Positions 34,205 through 43,072 of a DNA stretch of 64,000 bases are shown here, in pieces. The stretch lies in assembly GCA_964469215.1 (NCBI GenBank), contig CAYXYB010000014.1, positions 1-64,000 of the forward strand, read 5' to 3'. Each line of letters starts with the position of its first letter. The first letter of the stretch is position 1. Position numbers and translations under genes: made by a program. The notes beneath the pieces were generated by a model that searched no databases, was not told where the DNA came from, and worked only from the letters and a program-made list of their open reading frames with translations. Source of the DNA: SKPS01 sp964469215. Lineage in GTDB: Bacteria > Bacteroidota > Bacteroidia > Bacteroidales > SKPS01.

Positions 34205-35328
34205 GATGATGCTTTTATTATCAGATCTGACAATTTAATTTTCTCCCTGTCCCAGTTCAGCTCCGCAGCTGCCCTTACAAGATTTTCCTTCCACTTTTTC
34301 CTTAGATCCTCATCAAACAACAACCTCTTAAACTCCTCTGCAAGAACTTCCGGCCTGTGGCTTTCAGAGATGATACCGATATCATATTTATCAATGATCT
34401 TTCTTATCTCCGGCAGGTCTGATGCCAGAACCGGGATGCCGGCATGAATATAATCAAAAAGCTTGTTCGGTAGTGAGTATTTGTAGTTGATGTTGGTATC
34501 CTTGTCAAGAGTAATTCCGCCATCGGCCAGACGGGTATATGCCCTCAACTGCCGCATCGGCACCTTCGGGATAAAGCACACCCTGTCGTGAATGCCGGCT
34601 TTGGCAACATGATCTTTAAGAAGAGGAAGAACATCCCCGCTGCCAACAATCAGCAAAAGCACCCCTTCGACATACCGCATCGCTTCAACTGCTTCTTCAG
34701 CTCCACGCTGAATATTGATTCCGGAGCCCTGAAGTATAAGTATCTTCCTGTCTGTTGGAAGGCCGAGATCTCCTCTTGAAAGAAATGCTTCTTCTTTTAA
34801 AGGCATTTCAGGTATGTTCCTTACAATCACAGGTGTGATACCGTATCTGTTGCTGTAAAGCCCTGCTATTGATTCATTTACCGTAATCATATACCTGAGT
34901 TGTCGCAAAGTGATCCTTTCAGTAAACCTCCATACAGCCCTCACCAACGGACGGCGCTGTAGTTCAGGTACACCTGTAAAGTATTCGTGGGCATCATAAA
35001 TCAGGGGTTTTCTTCTGATCCTGCTTACAATATAATTGGGGAGCAAGGTATCGAGGTCGTTACTGAAGAAGAGGTCCTGTCTTTTAAATATCAACATAAA
35101 AAACAGCCTGATATTAAAACACATATAAAACAGAGGCCCCTTTTCAAACAGCAGTCGCATCCTTATTACCTTAAACGGATAATCCTTTACCGGAAGACTG
35201 TTTTTCAGGGATCTGCCAATCACGACCACTTCATAACCAAGCTCATATAGCACACTGCATGTGCGGTAAACTCTCTGATCTGTCACCACATCATTTATTA
35301 CAGATACTGTTACAAGCTTCTTTTTCAT
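34201..35328 (-). CDS. Glycosyltransferase family 4-like protein
   Basis: The 375-aa GT-B type enzyme starts with VINDVVTDQRVYRTCSVL, has FSNDLDTLLPNYIVS and YDAHEYFTGVPEL in the acceptor half, and ends with a GT4 donor half: LILQGSGINIQRGAEEAVEA, then YSLPNKLFDYIHAGIPVLASDLPE containing the expected E-x7-E-like region. It forms a two-gene unit with the next glycosyltransferase (4-bp overlap) and starts 53 bp after selD on the same strand, so read-through from the selenium operon is possible. Sugar specificity is unknown. Confidence 0.85.
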   Translation of the reverse strand: MKKKLVTVSVINDVVTDQRVYRTCSVLYELGYEVVVIGRSLKNSLPVKDYPFKVIRMRLLFEKGPLFYMCFNIRLFFMLIFKRQDLFFSNDLDTLLPNYIVSRIRRKPLIYDAHEYFTGVPELQRRPLVRAVWRFTERITLRQLRYMITVNESIAGLYSNRYGITPVIVRNIPEMPLKEEAFLSRGDLGLPTDRKILILQGSGINIQRGAEEAVEAMRYVEGVLLLIVGSGDVLPLLKDHVAKAGIHDRVCFIPKVPMRQLRAYTRLADGGITLDKDTNINYKYSLPNKLFDYIHAGIPVLASDLPEIRKIIDKYDIGIISESHRPEVLAEEFKRLLFDEDLRKKWKENLVRAAAELNWDREKIKLSDLIIKASS

Positions 35329-35381
35329 TATTGATATTGAATGAAATATTGCTCTCCGATTCTTCTCATCAATAAGAAATC

Positions 35382-36428
35382 CTACGGTAAAACTACAACA
35401 AATGGATCAGACTCCCTCTTTTTAATAACATTTCCGACGATTCCGGTTCCGGGATATCCAGCCTCGATCAGATCTCTTACCATCCTCTCAGCATACTCTT
35501 CTTTGCAGCATATCAGAAGGCCTCCTGAAGTCTGAGCATCTGTAACAATCATTTTATGCTCATACGACAAATTTTTGTCGAAAGCGGTTTGATGCTCAAC
35601 ATATTCCAGGTTACGAAAACAAGCTCCAGGGATACATCCCATATTCAGCAGCTCAAATGTACCATCGAAAGTACTTATTTTTTCAGCGTTTAATTTTATT
35701 GTAGTGCCTGAGGCTGTTGCCATTTTGAGAGCATGCCCTGCAAGTCCGAACCCGGTAATATCTGTTGTGCATTTAACCCCGTAATTCATCAGAAAAGGAA
35801 CAGCAGCCTTGTTGAGTTGTTTCATGCTTTCCAGAACATTCCTGTAATGTTCTGCTTTAACCTCTCCTATCCGGTTACCGGCCATTATAATACCTGCACC
35901 CAAAGGTTTGGTGAGGATAAGCACATCGCCGGGTCGGGCTTCTGCATTTGTGATGATATGTTCCGGATGAATCAGTCCTGTTACCGCAAGACCATATTTG
36001 GGGACATTGTCAACAATTGTATGTCCTCCCATGATAACACCTCCAGCCTCCTTCACCTTGTCAATGCCGCCACGCAGGATCTCTTTCAGCACCTCCAGCG
36101 ATACACCGGCAGGGAAGGCCACAATATTCAAAGCAGTAAGCACCTGCCCTCCCATGGCGTATACATCGCTCATGGCGTTGGCAGCAGCGATCTGGCCAAA
36201 TTCATAAGGGTCAGAGCAAACAGGAGCAAAAAAATCTGTTGTCTGGATCAGGGCTACAGTATCGTTGATTCTGAAAACCCCTGCATCATCATGAGTCTCT
36301 GTACCAACAAGAAGGTTAGGGTGGGGAGTGCCGGGCAATCCGCTCAAAACACGACTCAGGTCAGTTGCCGGCAGCTTGGTTGAACATCCACCATACTCAA
36401 CTGTTTCCAGCAAATCGAATGAAATCAT
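35382..36428 (-). CDS. selD: Selenide, water dikinase (selenophosphate synthetase)
   Basis: The 348-aa enzyme makes selenophosphate from selenide and ATP. The N-terminal active-site loop is YGGCSTKLP with Cys15 and Lys18, matching the Cys17/Lys20 pair of E. coli. It is the Cys form, not a selenoprotein. Further motifs are THDDAGVF, TTDFFAPVCSDPYEFGQIAAANAMSD (split in two here), GGHTIVDNVPKYG and the CTTDITGFGLAGHA loop. It overlaps the DUF3343 gene by 4 bp, with yedF upstream, forming a selenium cassette. No selA, selB, selenocysteine tRNA or ybbB gene is visible in this window. Confidence 0.95.
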   Translation of the reverse strand: MISFDLLETVEYGGCSTKLPATDLSRVLSGLPGTPHPNLLVGTETHDDAGVFRINDTVALIQTTDFFAPVCSDPYEFGQIAAANAMSDVYAMGGQVLTALNIVAFPAGVSLEVLKEILRGGIDKVKEAGGVIMGGHTIVDNVPKYGLAVTGLIHPEHIITNAEARPGDVLILTKPLGAGIIMAGNRIGEVKAEHYRNVLESMKQLNKAAVPFLMNYGVKCTTDITGFGLAGHALKMATASGTTIKLNAEKISTFDGTFELLNMGCIPGACFRNLEYVEHQTAFDKNLSYEHKMIVTDAQTSGGLLICCKEEYAERMVRDLIEAGYPGTGIVGNVIKKRESDPFVVVLP

Positions 36429-36655
36429 TTTTTATCCCTCCTGATTATCCTGAAGTTAATATTCTCCATTGTCAATATTTCTGTTATCCTTTCAAAATCA
36501 AAGTGATCACTGCTGACACGTACAGAAACTCCGCAATCGGATGAAATATCCTTTGGAGTGGGTATGATGTCGTGTTTAATACCGTTAGCATTAAACAGCT
36601 TCTCCGCTTTTAAAACATGGTGTGTTGAGTCGAAAACGATGATATGGCAGATCAT
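36425..36655 (-). CDS. DUF3343 small protein, putative Se/S carrier-like
   Basis: The 76-aa protein matches the DUF3343 family: start CHIIVFDSTHHVLKAEKLF, then IPTPKDISSDCGVSVRVSS with one conserved Cys. The family is often found next to selD and yedF and is described as a putative selenium/sulfur carrier-like protein. The gene overlaps selD by 4 bp and follows yedF by 42 bp. A direct carrier role is inferred from family and context; it has not been shown. Confidence 0.85.
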   Translation of the reverse strand: MICHIIVFDSTHHVLKAEKLFNANGIKHDIIPTPKDISSDCGVSVRVSSDHFDFERITEILTMENINFRIIRRDKK

Positions 36656-36697
36656 GTTGTCCTTTTATTTTGCGGGATGAAACAATCCTGCCAGTGA

Positions 36698-37306
36698 TCA
36701 GGGAAACAATACTTTTGATGTGGTACTCAATAAGCTCAGAATATCATACATATTAGACACGATACCGGCTCCAAGGTGTTCCTTCTTTCTGTAGAAATCG
36801 AGGCATGTACCGCACACGAGGATTTTCACACCTTCATTTTCGAGCCTCCTGAGCGATTCAATCACCGGTGAATCCTGCAGGGCAAGAAAGATTCCCGAGT
36901 TCAGGAATACCATTGTGCCTGGCTTATTGTCAATATCGGGTAATGTGTTGATAAACCCCTTGATGAGCAGGTTTCCGAGTTCGTCATCACCTGTTCCGAG
37001 AGTGTTTTTCAGGAATGCAACAGTGTAATCGGAGCTTACCGGATCATTTGTACGGCAAAAGTCCTCCGCCCTTGTCTCTTCGGGAATAATCCCTGTTTTA
37101 TTTACCATAAGCCTGAATGTGCTTCCATCCTGTTCCGTATGAACTTTCATGTTATGTTCATCAAGGAATCTGGTCACATTCTTTACAGATGTTTCATTAT
37201 CGATAAGTATTATCAATGTTTCGTTCTCTTCAATCTCATCGAGAGCTTTTCTGGTCATAATCAGAGGAATGGGGCAAGATTTTCCTTGTGCATCAATTGT
37301 TTTCAT
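36698..37306 (-). CDS. yedF: YedF-type selenium metabolism protein (TusA-like plus DsrE-like)
   Basis: This 202-aa protein has an N-terminal TusA/SirA-like domain with the CPIP motif (Cys11-Pro12-x-Pro14, in GKSCPIPLIM) and a C-terminal DsrE/DsrF-like domain with CGTC (Cys165/Cys168) in KILVCGTCLDFY. This two-domain form is the selenium-linked YedF family, seen alongside selD. The cysteines are suited to sulfur or selenium transfer, but direction and partner are unknown. It is the first gene of the cassette, with a TACTTTTG box just upstream. Confidence 0.9.
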   Translation of the reverse strand: MKTIDAQGKSCPIPLIMTRKALDEIEENETLIILIDNETSVKNVTRFLDEHNMKVHTEQDGSTFRLMVNKTGIIPEETRAEDFCRTNDPVSSDYTVAFLKNTLGTGDDELGNLLIKGFINTLPDIDNKPGTMVFLNSGIFLALQDSPVIESLRRLENEGVKILVCGTCLDFYRKKEHLGAGIVSNMYDILSLLSTTSKVLFP

Positions 37307-37331
37307 GTGCTTTTGGTTTTTTATGAACGGA

Positions 37332-37339
37332 CAAAAGTA
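37332..37339 (-). promoter_or_regulatory. -7 box of the yedF-DUF3343-selD operon
   Basis: On the minus strand TACTTTTG matches TAnnTTTG exactly. It ends 25 bp before the yedF start, so the selenium cassette appears to have its own promoter, independent of mqnA. Confidence 0.6.
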
Positions 37340-37354
37340 AGATAAATCGGGGAA

Positions 37355-37452
37355 CTCGTTATGAGTTATGAGATATGTTGTCGTGGAATCGGGGTATCAT
37401 ACAACAGGGGAATCGGCAATTCATAATTCGTAACCCCGTAACTCGTAATTGA
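37355..37452. repeat. Degenerate short repeats in the yedF-mqnA spacer
   Basis: The spacer is built of near-identical pieces: ACTCGTTATGAGTTATGAG, AATTCATAATTCGTAA and GTAACTCGTAATTG. Such pieces are common low-complexity filler between Bacteroidota genes. I see no gene or riboswitch in it. Confidence 0.6.
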
Positions 37453-38214
37453 TTATATTTCTGTGCAGTATCTAGCAAAAAGTTCTATAGCGTATCGCTT
37501 CCGGTCGTCGAGATGATAACTGATCCTCTCTGTGAGGTAACTGTAAATCTGTTGATAAGAGAGGGCGTTGCCTGAAGAAACTCCGGCAACTGCATCATCA
37601 ATATGCTCCACTCCCCAGCCAAGAGCATTGTTAAACTCCTCCCTGAAATCATCTCCGATGTTGTCACGGGTAAGCCAGCACGCAAAGACCATGGGCAGGC
37701 CGGTAAGACTGTGCCACGCTTCCGCCAAGTCATAGGAGCACTTATACCTAGCTTTTGCACCAAATGTTTTATCACCAATAAGTAAAATGCCCTCATCCCG
37801 GACGGGATTATAACCTGTCGGATCGGTAAGGGGTACAAAGTCCGGGGTGATCTTCCAGAGCCACCGGCAAAGGATCTTCACCAGCAGTACCGAAGTACGC
37901 GACTCGGTGTCCAGCCGGATGGTTTTAAGCTGATCAACAGAACTGCCAGACAGAAGCAAAACAGTATCAACAGCACCTTCAGCTCCAAGGCACCATCTGC
38001 AGCATAGCTTTTCAAGGTCACCACTCCTTATTGCTCCCACAGGAACCAGGGCAACATCAGCTTCACCGGAATAAAAAGCATCGGCACAACCTGCCGGAGG
38101 AAGCAGAATAAGTTCTGCTCTTTCTTTAATGCCCGGATAATGAGTTAATCCGTAAATGAAGGGTATCGTATTTGTGTATGATACCGCTGCAACCCTTATC
38201 CTGTTTGTTTCCAT
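37453..38214 (-). CDS. mqnA: Chorismate dehydratase MqnA (futalosine menaquinone pathway)
   Basis: The 253-aa protein has the periplasmic-binding-protein-like fold of MqnA/MqnD. Landmarks are VAAVSYTNTIPFIYGL at the N-terminus, EADVALVPVGAI, and the LLIGDKTF segment. MqnA dehydrates chorismate to 3-[(1-carboxyvinyl)oxy]benzoate, the first step of the futalosine route to menaquinone. Length and start fit the family. MqnD is related, but the start motif and EADVALVPVGA segment favour MqnA. No other mqn gene is in the window. A TAAGTTTG box lies only 4 bp upstream of the ATG, so a leaderless transcript is possible. Confidence 0.85.
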   Translation of the reverse strand: METNRIRVAAVSYTNTIPFIYGLTHYPGIKERAELILLPPAGCADAFYSGEADVALVPVGAIRSGDLEKLCCRWCLGAEGAVDTVLLLSGSSVDQLKTIRLDTESRTSVLLVKILCRWLWKITPDFVPLTDPTGYNPVRDEGILLIGDKTFGAKARYKCSYDLAEAWHSLTGLPMVFACWLTRDNIGDDFREEFNNALGWGVEHIDDAVAGVSSGNALSYQQIYSYLTERISYHLDDRKRYAIELFARYCTEI

Positions 38215-38218
38215 GGCT

Positions 38219-38226
38219 CAAACTTA
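38219..38226 (-). promoter_or_regulatory. -7 box abutting the mqnA start
   Basis: On the minus strand TAAGTTTG fits TAnnTTTG and ends 4 bp before the mqnA start codon. If real, transcription would start at or near the ATG. It may also be a chance match. Confidence 0.35.
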
Positions 38227-38270
38227 CATCTTTTATGGATAACAGGGGCAAATGCAATCCTTAAAAATGC

Positions 38271-38278
38271 TACCTTTG
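38271..38278 (+). promoter_or_regulatory. -7 box of purB, which decides its start
   Basis: TACCTTTG matches the consensus exactly. It lies inside the open frame upstream of purB, so the in-frame ATG at 38252 cannot be the start of transcripts from this promoter, and the ATG at 38297 is the likely start. Confidence 0.6.
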
Positions 38279-38296
38279 CACCAAATAACAAAAGTC

Positions 38297-39664
38297 ATGT
38301 CAGACCATTCCCTCTCAGCAATATCACCTGTCGACGGCAGGTACGGTTCACAAACTGCACAACTTACCGTATGGTTTTCGGAAGCTGCGCTGATACGCTT
38401 CAGAGTGAAGGTTGAAATTGAATATTTCAAAGCACTTTGTGATATTCCCTTGCCGCAGCTTGCAGAAATCAAGCCTGCTGATCTGCTGTACCTGACAACC
38501 ATTTCAGATAATTTCTCTCCGGCGGATGCAGAACACGTCAAAAAGCTTGAAGCAACCACAAACCACGATGTGAAGGCGGTTGAATACTTCATCAAAGATA
38601 AACTCAAAGGGACAACTCTTGAGAAATACAGCGAATTTATCCACTTCGGGTTAACCTCCCAGGACATCAACAATACGGCAATGCCTATGATGATAAAGGG
38701 AGCTGTTGAGGAGGTGATGATGCCTCAGATCGACCTTGTTAATCAGAAGTTATCCGAACTTGCTAAGGAGTGGAAAGATATCCCAATGATGGCCTATACC
38801 CACGGTCAGCCTGCATCTCCCACACATCTGGGCAAAGAGCTTTATGTTTTCGTTTCCCGCCTGGAGCCGATGGTTGAGGAACTTAAAACATTCAGATATT
38901 CAGGCAAATTCGGAGGAGCTACCGGCAATTTCAACGCTCACAAGGCAGCTTATCCCGGTATCAACTGGGTTAGCTTCTCAGAAAAGTTCCTCGAAAAAAA
39001 TCTCGGGCTTGCCAGGCACAAGGTGACCACACAAATTGACCATTACGACGACCTTGCTGCCCTGTTCTACCTTTTTATCAGAATAAATAATGTTTTACTT
39101 GATCTTAATCGGGATGTATGGAGTTATATCTCGATGAACGTTTTTACCCAGAAGATAAAAGAGGGTGAGATAGGGTCATCTGCGATGCCGCACAAAGTAA
39201 ATCCTATCGACTTCGAGAACTCAGAAGGCAACATCGGGGTTGCAAAGGCACTTTTCTCGTTTATGGCCGAAAAACTCCCCGTAAGCCGTCTTCAAAGAGA
39301 TCTTACCGACTCGACAGTAACAAGAAACATTGGAGTTCCGTTTGCCCATACCCTTATTGCGCTGAAGAGCCTCGCGAAAGGTCTTGGCAAACTGCTGGTC
39401 AACGAGCAAGAGATCCGGAAGGCTCTTAATGATAACTGGGCCGTTGTTTCTGAAGGTATTCAGACCATCCTGAGACGGGAAGGAGTTGCTGAGCCTTATG
39501 AGATACTCAAAGGCCTCACCCGTGGAAATCCTCATGTAACAAAGGAAAGCCTTCATGCGTTTGTTGATACCCTTCCGGTAAGTAATGAGGTTAAAGAGGA
39601 GTTGAAGAGCCTTTCTCCTGAAACATATACAGGATATACTCACCGGGAATTACTCAACAGTTAA
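38297..39664 (+). CDS. purB: Adenylosuccinate lyase
   Basis: A 455-aa member of the fumarase/aspartase family. It splits SAICAR to AICAR and adenylosuccinate to AMP, both giving fumarate. Family features are THGQPASPTHLGKEL, the LSAISPVDGRYGSQT start, and the signature SSAMPHKVNPIDFEN near residue 295 that carries the mobile catalytic loop. I place the start at 38297 (MSDHSLSA), giving the usual E. coli-like length, and not at an in-frame ATG at 38252 which overlaps the promoter box. It heads an operon with an ABC exporter (12-bp gap), a glycosyltransferase and rseC. purC is 15 kb downstream. Confidence 0.97.
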   Translation: MSDHSLSAISPVDGRYGSQTAQLTVWFSEAALIRFRVKVEIEYFKALCDIPLPQLAEIKPADLLYLTTISDNFSPADAEHVKKLEATTNHDVKAVEYFIKDKLKGTTLEKYSEFIHFGLTSQDINNTAMPMMIKGAVEEVMMPQIDLVNQKLSELAKEWKDIPMMAYTHGQPASPTHLGKELYVFVSRLEPMVEELKTFRYSGKFGGATGNFNAHKAAYPGINWVSFSEKFLEKNLGLARHKVTTQIDHYDDLAALFYLFIRINNVLLDLNRDVWSYISMNVFTQKIKEGEIGSSAMPHKVNPIDFENSEGNIGVAKALFSFMAEKLPVSRLQRDLTDSTVTRNIGVPFAHTLIALKSLAKGLGKLLVNEQEIRKALNDNWAVVSEGIQTILRREGVAEPYEILKGLTRGNPHVTKESLHAFVDTLPVSNEVKEELKSLSPETYTGYTHRELLNS

Positions 39665-39676
39665 CATTTATCTGCA

Positions 39677-41500
39677 ATGAGAGATTCACTGCGTGTTTTT
39701 TCACATCTGAGGAACTATAAAAGATTGGTAGCGCTGCACATACTCTACACACTTCTGTCGGTGATCTTTTCAGTTTTCACCTTTGCCATGTCTATCCCAT
39801 TTCTGAAGATAACTTTCGGCATGCAGGGTATTCCCGATAAGGCACCACAGTTCCGGCTCACCATGGAGGTGGTCGAAAAAACAATAGGATATTATCTGGG
39901 TGGATTTATAGACAGTTATGGCACAATGTCCGCTCTGGTGATAATTGTGACGGGACTTGTGATCATGACATTCTTCCGGAGCTCCTTTTCATTTTTGTCG
40001 ATGGTGATGCTGGCACCGATCAGGAACGGAATTGTACGGGACATCAGGAACAAACTGTACACTAAGATCCTTTCACTACCTATGTCATACTTCTCAGAAG
40101 AGAAAAAGGGCGACCTGATGGCCAGAATGGCAAGCGATGTGCAGGAGATAGAGAACTCTGTGCTGAGTGCCCTTGATGCCATCATGCGCTCTCCGATACA
40201 GATGATAATATATCTGTCGGTTATGTTCTTCATGAGCTGGCAACTGACTCTGTTTGCAATTATACTTCTGCCCCTTTCAGGATATTTAATAGGCTTACTG
40301 GGAAAATCTCTCAGGCGCACCTCATTTGAGGCGCAGAACAGGTTTGGAAGCATCATGTCAATAGTGGAAGAGACATTGGGCGGGATGCGTATCATCAAGG
40401 CTTTCGTTGCCGAGGATCGTATAGGTGCATACTTCACCAGGATGAATGAGGAGTACACACGAATCATGAACAAAATATACCGCCGCCGTTACCTGGCTTC
40501 ACCAATGACCGAATTTCTTGGGGTGGTTACTGTTGCCCTTATCATCTGGTACGGAGGAATGCTGATTATCGGGGATAAAGGCCAGATATCGGGTGAGATA
40601 TTTATTGCCTACATCATAATCTTTTCACAGATAATACCACCTGCCAAGTCATTCACCACAGCGCAGTACAATATCAGCAAAGGCCTTGCCTCAGCCGACA
40701 GGGTAAATGCTGTTATTGATACAGTTAATCCCATAACCAGTTCACCGGGCGCATTACCTGTAAATGAATTCAAAGAAACTATCGAATACCGTGATGTTCA
40801 TTTCTGTTATGGTGATGAACCGGTGCTGAGAGGTGTTTCATTCACTATCAGAAAAGGTGAAACTGTTGCATTGGTGGGCCCTTCGGGATCAGGTAAAACC
40901 ACCATAGCAGACCTCCTGCCCCGTTTCTATGATGTTACTTCAGGGGCGGTTCTTATTGATGGTGCGTCTGTAAAAACACTAAAACTGAAAGACCTGAGAG
41001 GGCTAATGGGAAATGTAAACCAGGAGCCAATACTTTTTAATGATACAATCGCCAACAACATTGCTTTCGGGGTTCAGAAGGCCGGAATGGATGATATTAT
41101 TGCTGCAGCCAGGGTGGCTAATGCTAATGAGTTCATAATGCAGTCAGAGCATGGATACGACACTATAATTGGTGATCGTGGAGCAAAACTTTCCGGAGGC
41201 CAGAGGCAGAGGCTGAGTATTGCAAGAGCTGTTTTGAAGAACCCACCGATACTGATCCTGGATGAGGCAACATCCTCCCTCGACACCGAATCGGAAAGGC
41301 TGGTACAGGAAGCTCTCGAAAACCTGATGAAGGACCGCACTTCACTTGTCATTGCACACCGTCTTTCAACAATCCGGAATGCAGACATGATACTGGTGAT
41401 ACAGGATGGGGAGATCATCGAAAGAGGCACCCATGATGAATTGCTCAACAATGGCGGCCTTTACAATAAGCTTTATAACATGCAAACCTTTAACGGATAA
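39677..41500 (+). CDS. ABC exporter, MsbA-like (fused permease and ATPase)
   Basis: The 607-aa half-transporter has six predicted membrane helices (about 20-330), then an ATPase domain. Walker A is GPSGSGKTT (about residues 400-408), Q-loop VNQEPILF, signature LSGGQRQRLSIARAV (about 505), Walker B LILDEATSSLD, and His-loop AHRLST. Such homodimers flip lipids or export lipid-linked and other substrates; MsbA moves lipid A core. The neighbour 1-bp overlapped downstream is a glycosyltransferase, which fits a lipid or glycolipid substrate, but this is inference. Complete, no missing key residue seen. Confidence 0.9.
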   Translation: MRDSLRVFSHLRNYKRLVALHILYTLLSVIFSVFTFAMSIPFLKITFGMQGIPDKAPQFRLTMEVVEKTIGYYLGGFIDSYGTMSALVIIVTGLVIMTFFRSSFSFLSMVMLAPIRNGIVRDIRNKLYTKILSLPMSYFSEEKKGDLMARMASDVQEIENSVLSALDAIMRSPIQMIIYLSVMFFMSWQLTLFAIILLPLSGYLIGLLGKSLRRTSFEAQNRFGSIMSIVEETLGGMRIIKAFVAEDRIGAYFTRMNEEYTRIMNKIYRRRYLASPMTEFLGVVTVALIIWYGGMLIIGDKGQISGEIFIAYIIIFSQIIPPAKSFTTAQYNISKGLASADRVNAVIDTVNPITSSPGALPVNEFKETIEYRDVHFCYGDEPVLRGVSFTIRKGETVALVGPSGSGKTTIADLLPRFYDVTSGAVLIDGASVKTLKLKDLRGLMGNVNQEPILFNDTIANNIAFGVQKAGMDDIIAAARVANANEFIMQSEHGYDTIIGDRGAKLSGGQRQRLSIARAVLKNPPILILDEATSSLDTESERLVQEALENLMKDRTSLVIAHRLSTIRNADMILVIQDGEIIERGTHDELLNNGGLYNKLYNMQTFNG

Positions 41501-42447
41501 TGAAAATAAGCGGCTTTTCCATGGCCCGTAATGCGGCGAAGCTATACTATCCGGTAAAGGAGGTAATTCTTTCAGCACTTCCGCTTGTTGACGAATTCGT
41601 TATCGCTGTCGGGAACAGTGATTCTGATGACAATACAAGGGAACTGGTGGCATCTGTCGGTGACCCTAAGGTAAAAATCGTCGACACGGTATGGGACATA
41701 GAAAAGTACCCGAGGGGGACGGAGAATGCTCATCAGACAGATATTGCAAAAAGCCACTGCATCGGCGACTGGCTGCTATACCTGCAGGCTGATGAAGTTA
41801 TTCATGAGGATGACATTCCAAAGATCAGAAAGAGTTGTGAGAGACATCTTGATGACAAGCGTGTGGAGGGACTGCTTTTCAGGTACCGCCATTTCTGGGG
41901 CGATTTTAATCATTTCCATAACTCTCACACATGGTACCGTGAGGAGATAAGGATAATACGCAACGATTCCGATATCCACAGCTGGGAGTCGGCTCAGTCG
42001 TTTCGGCGCATCCCCCGGTTCGACGGACTTTCTTACCGTCAGCAAAAAGATACCTTCAGGCTTCATGTTGCTGAAACTGATGTCTGGATATACCATTATG
42101 GCTGGGTAAGGCCACCGGAACTGATGCAAAAGAAGACCAAAGCTCTCGACACAATACATAAAGGGGAGGAAGAGGTTAAGCTTATGGAAGAGCGTAAATA
42201 CTACAGGTTTGACTATGGCCCCCTCAACAGGCTGAACCGGTTCAAAGGCACACATCCTGCAGTGATGAAGGATTGGATAGCCCGGTTCAACTGGGGTAAT
42301 GACCTGCAATTCACCGGCCACATCCCTGCACACCGCAGAAAACATAAGCATGAAAAACTAAAATATCGAATTCTCTCCTGGGTAGAGAACTATATTTTCG
42401 GGAGCAGAACAATAGGTGGTTTCAGAAACTATAAAAAGGTAAAGTGA
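41500..42447 (+). CDS. Family 2-like glycosyltransferase
   Basis: A 315-aa GT-A fold protein starting KISGFSMARNAAKLYYPVKE. It keeps the family 2 nucleotide-binding pattern (DEFVIAVGNSDSDDNTRE) and an acidic Asp-x-Glu-type motif in LLYLQADEVIHEDD. The C-terminal half (about 100-315) is rich in aromatic and basic residues and is not a standard extension. Its start codon overlaps the stop of the ABC exporter by one base, and its end overlaps rseC by 4 bp. Sugar and acceptor are unknown. A cell-envelope glycan role with the exporter is inferred. Confidence 0.85.
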   Translation: MKISGFSMARNAAKLYYPVKEVILSALPLVDEFVIAVGNSDSDDNTRELVASVGDPKVKIVDTVWDIEKYPRGTENAHQTDIAKSHCIGDWLLYLQADEVIHEDDIPKIRKSCERHLDDKRVEGLLFRYRHFWGDFNHFHNSHTWYREEIRIIRNDSDIHSWESAQSFRRIPRFDGLSYRQQKDTFRLHVAETDVWIYHYGWVRPPELMQKKTKALDTIHKGEEEVKLMEERKYYRFDYGPLNRLNRFKGTHPAVMKDWIARFNWGNDLQFTGHIPAHRRKHKHEKLKYRILSWVENYIFGSRTIGGFRNYKKVK

Positions 42448-42935
42448 TGCAAAACAATTATCCTGACAGCATTTCTGAAACTGAAGGTGAACCTGTAAGT
42501 CCGACGAAGTCTGAAGTTATCAGGCATCCTGGAGTAGTGACAGAGGTATCTGATGGAGTTATAAGGGTAAAAATACTACAGGTATCTGCATGCGCTCAAT
42601 GCGCTGCCAAAGGGGCATGCTCCGTAACCGACATGGCAGAAAAGATCGTTGAGGTTGACAACTACAGGGGGAGATCCCTGAAACCAGGCGATAACGTCAC
42701 ACTTGCGATAAAAAGGTCCACCGGTACCAGAGCTGTTTTCCTGGGATACCTTGTACCTTTCCTTCTGATGATGACAATTATGATTACAGGGAGCTTCTTC
42801 ATCAGCAGAGAAGGATTACTTGCACTGGTATCTATTGGCTCTGTGGTGCCCTATTACATGGGCCTCTATTATTTCCGCAACAGGCTTAAAAAGGGGTTTA
42901 AGATCAGCATTGAAGATCAGGCCGGCTATCTCTGA
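42444..42935 (+). CDS. RseC/MucC-family membrane protein
   Basis: The 163-aa protein has a beta-rich cytoplasmic N-terminal domain with a Cys cluster (VSACAQCAAKGACSVTD, spacing C-x2-C-x5-C) and two C-terminal membrane helices (about 95-115 and 122-140). This matches RseC/MucC, which in proteobacteria is associated with SoxR reduction or sigma-E control. The cysteines could bind an Fe-S cluster or act in redox. In many anaerobes rseC precedes rnf genes, but none are here; it closes the purB operon (4-bp overlap). Function in this organism is unknown. Confidence 0.85.
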   Translation: MMQNNYPDSISETEGEPVSPTKSEVIRHPGVVTEVSDGVIRVKILQVSACAQCAAKGACSVTDMAEKIVEVDNYRGRSLKPGDNVTLAIKRSTGTRAVFLGYLVPFLLMMTIMITGSFFISREGLLALVSIGSVVPYYMGLYYFRNRLKKGFKISIEDQAGYL

Positions 42936-43010
42936 TTTAGGTTTTTAAACCATCATAAATCAAAAACTGAAAATCAAACATCGGAATTTATAAATGAACA
43001 AGAGATTTGC

Positions 43011-43018
43011 TATTTTTG
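43011..43018 (+). promoter_or_regulatory. -7 box of the ferritin-like gene
   Basis: TATTTTTG matches TAnnTTTG exactly and ends 54 bp upstream of the start codon of the ferritin-like gene. Confidence 0.5.
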
Positions 43019-43072
43019 TTGATGTAATATTGATCATCAATAATAAGCAATCATAACACAACCAGGGTAAAG

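Noticed and set aside
35382..36428. A selenocysteine residue in SelD
   Set aside because: The active-site codon is for Cys15 and no in-frame TGA is present.
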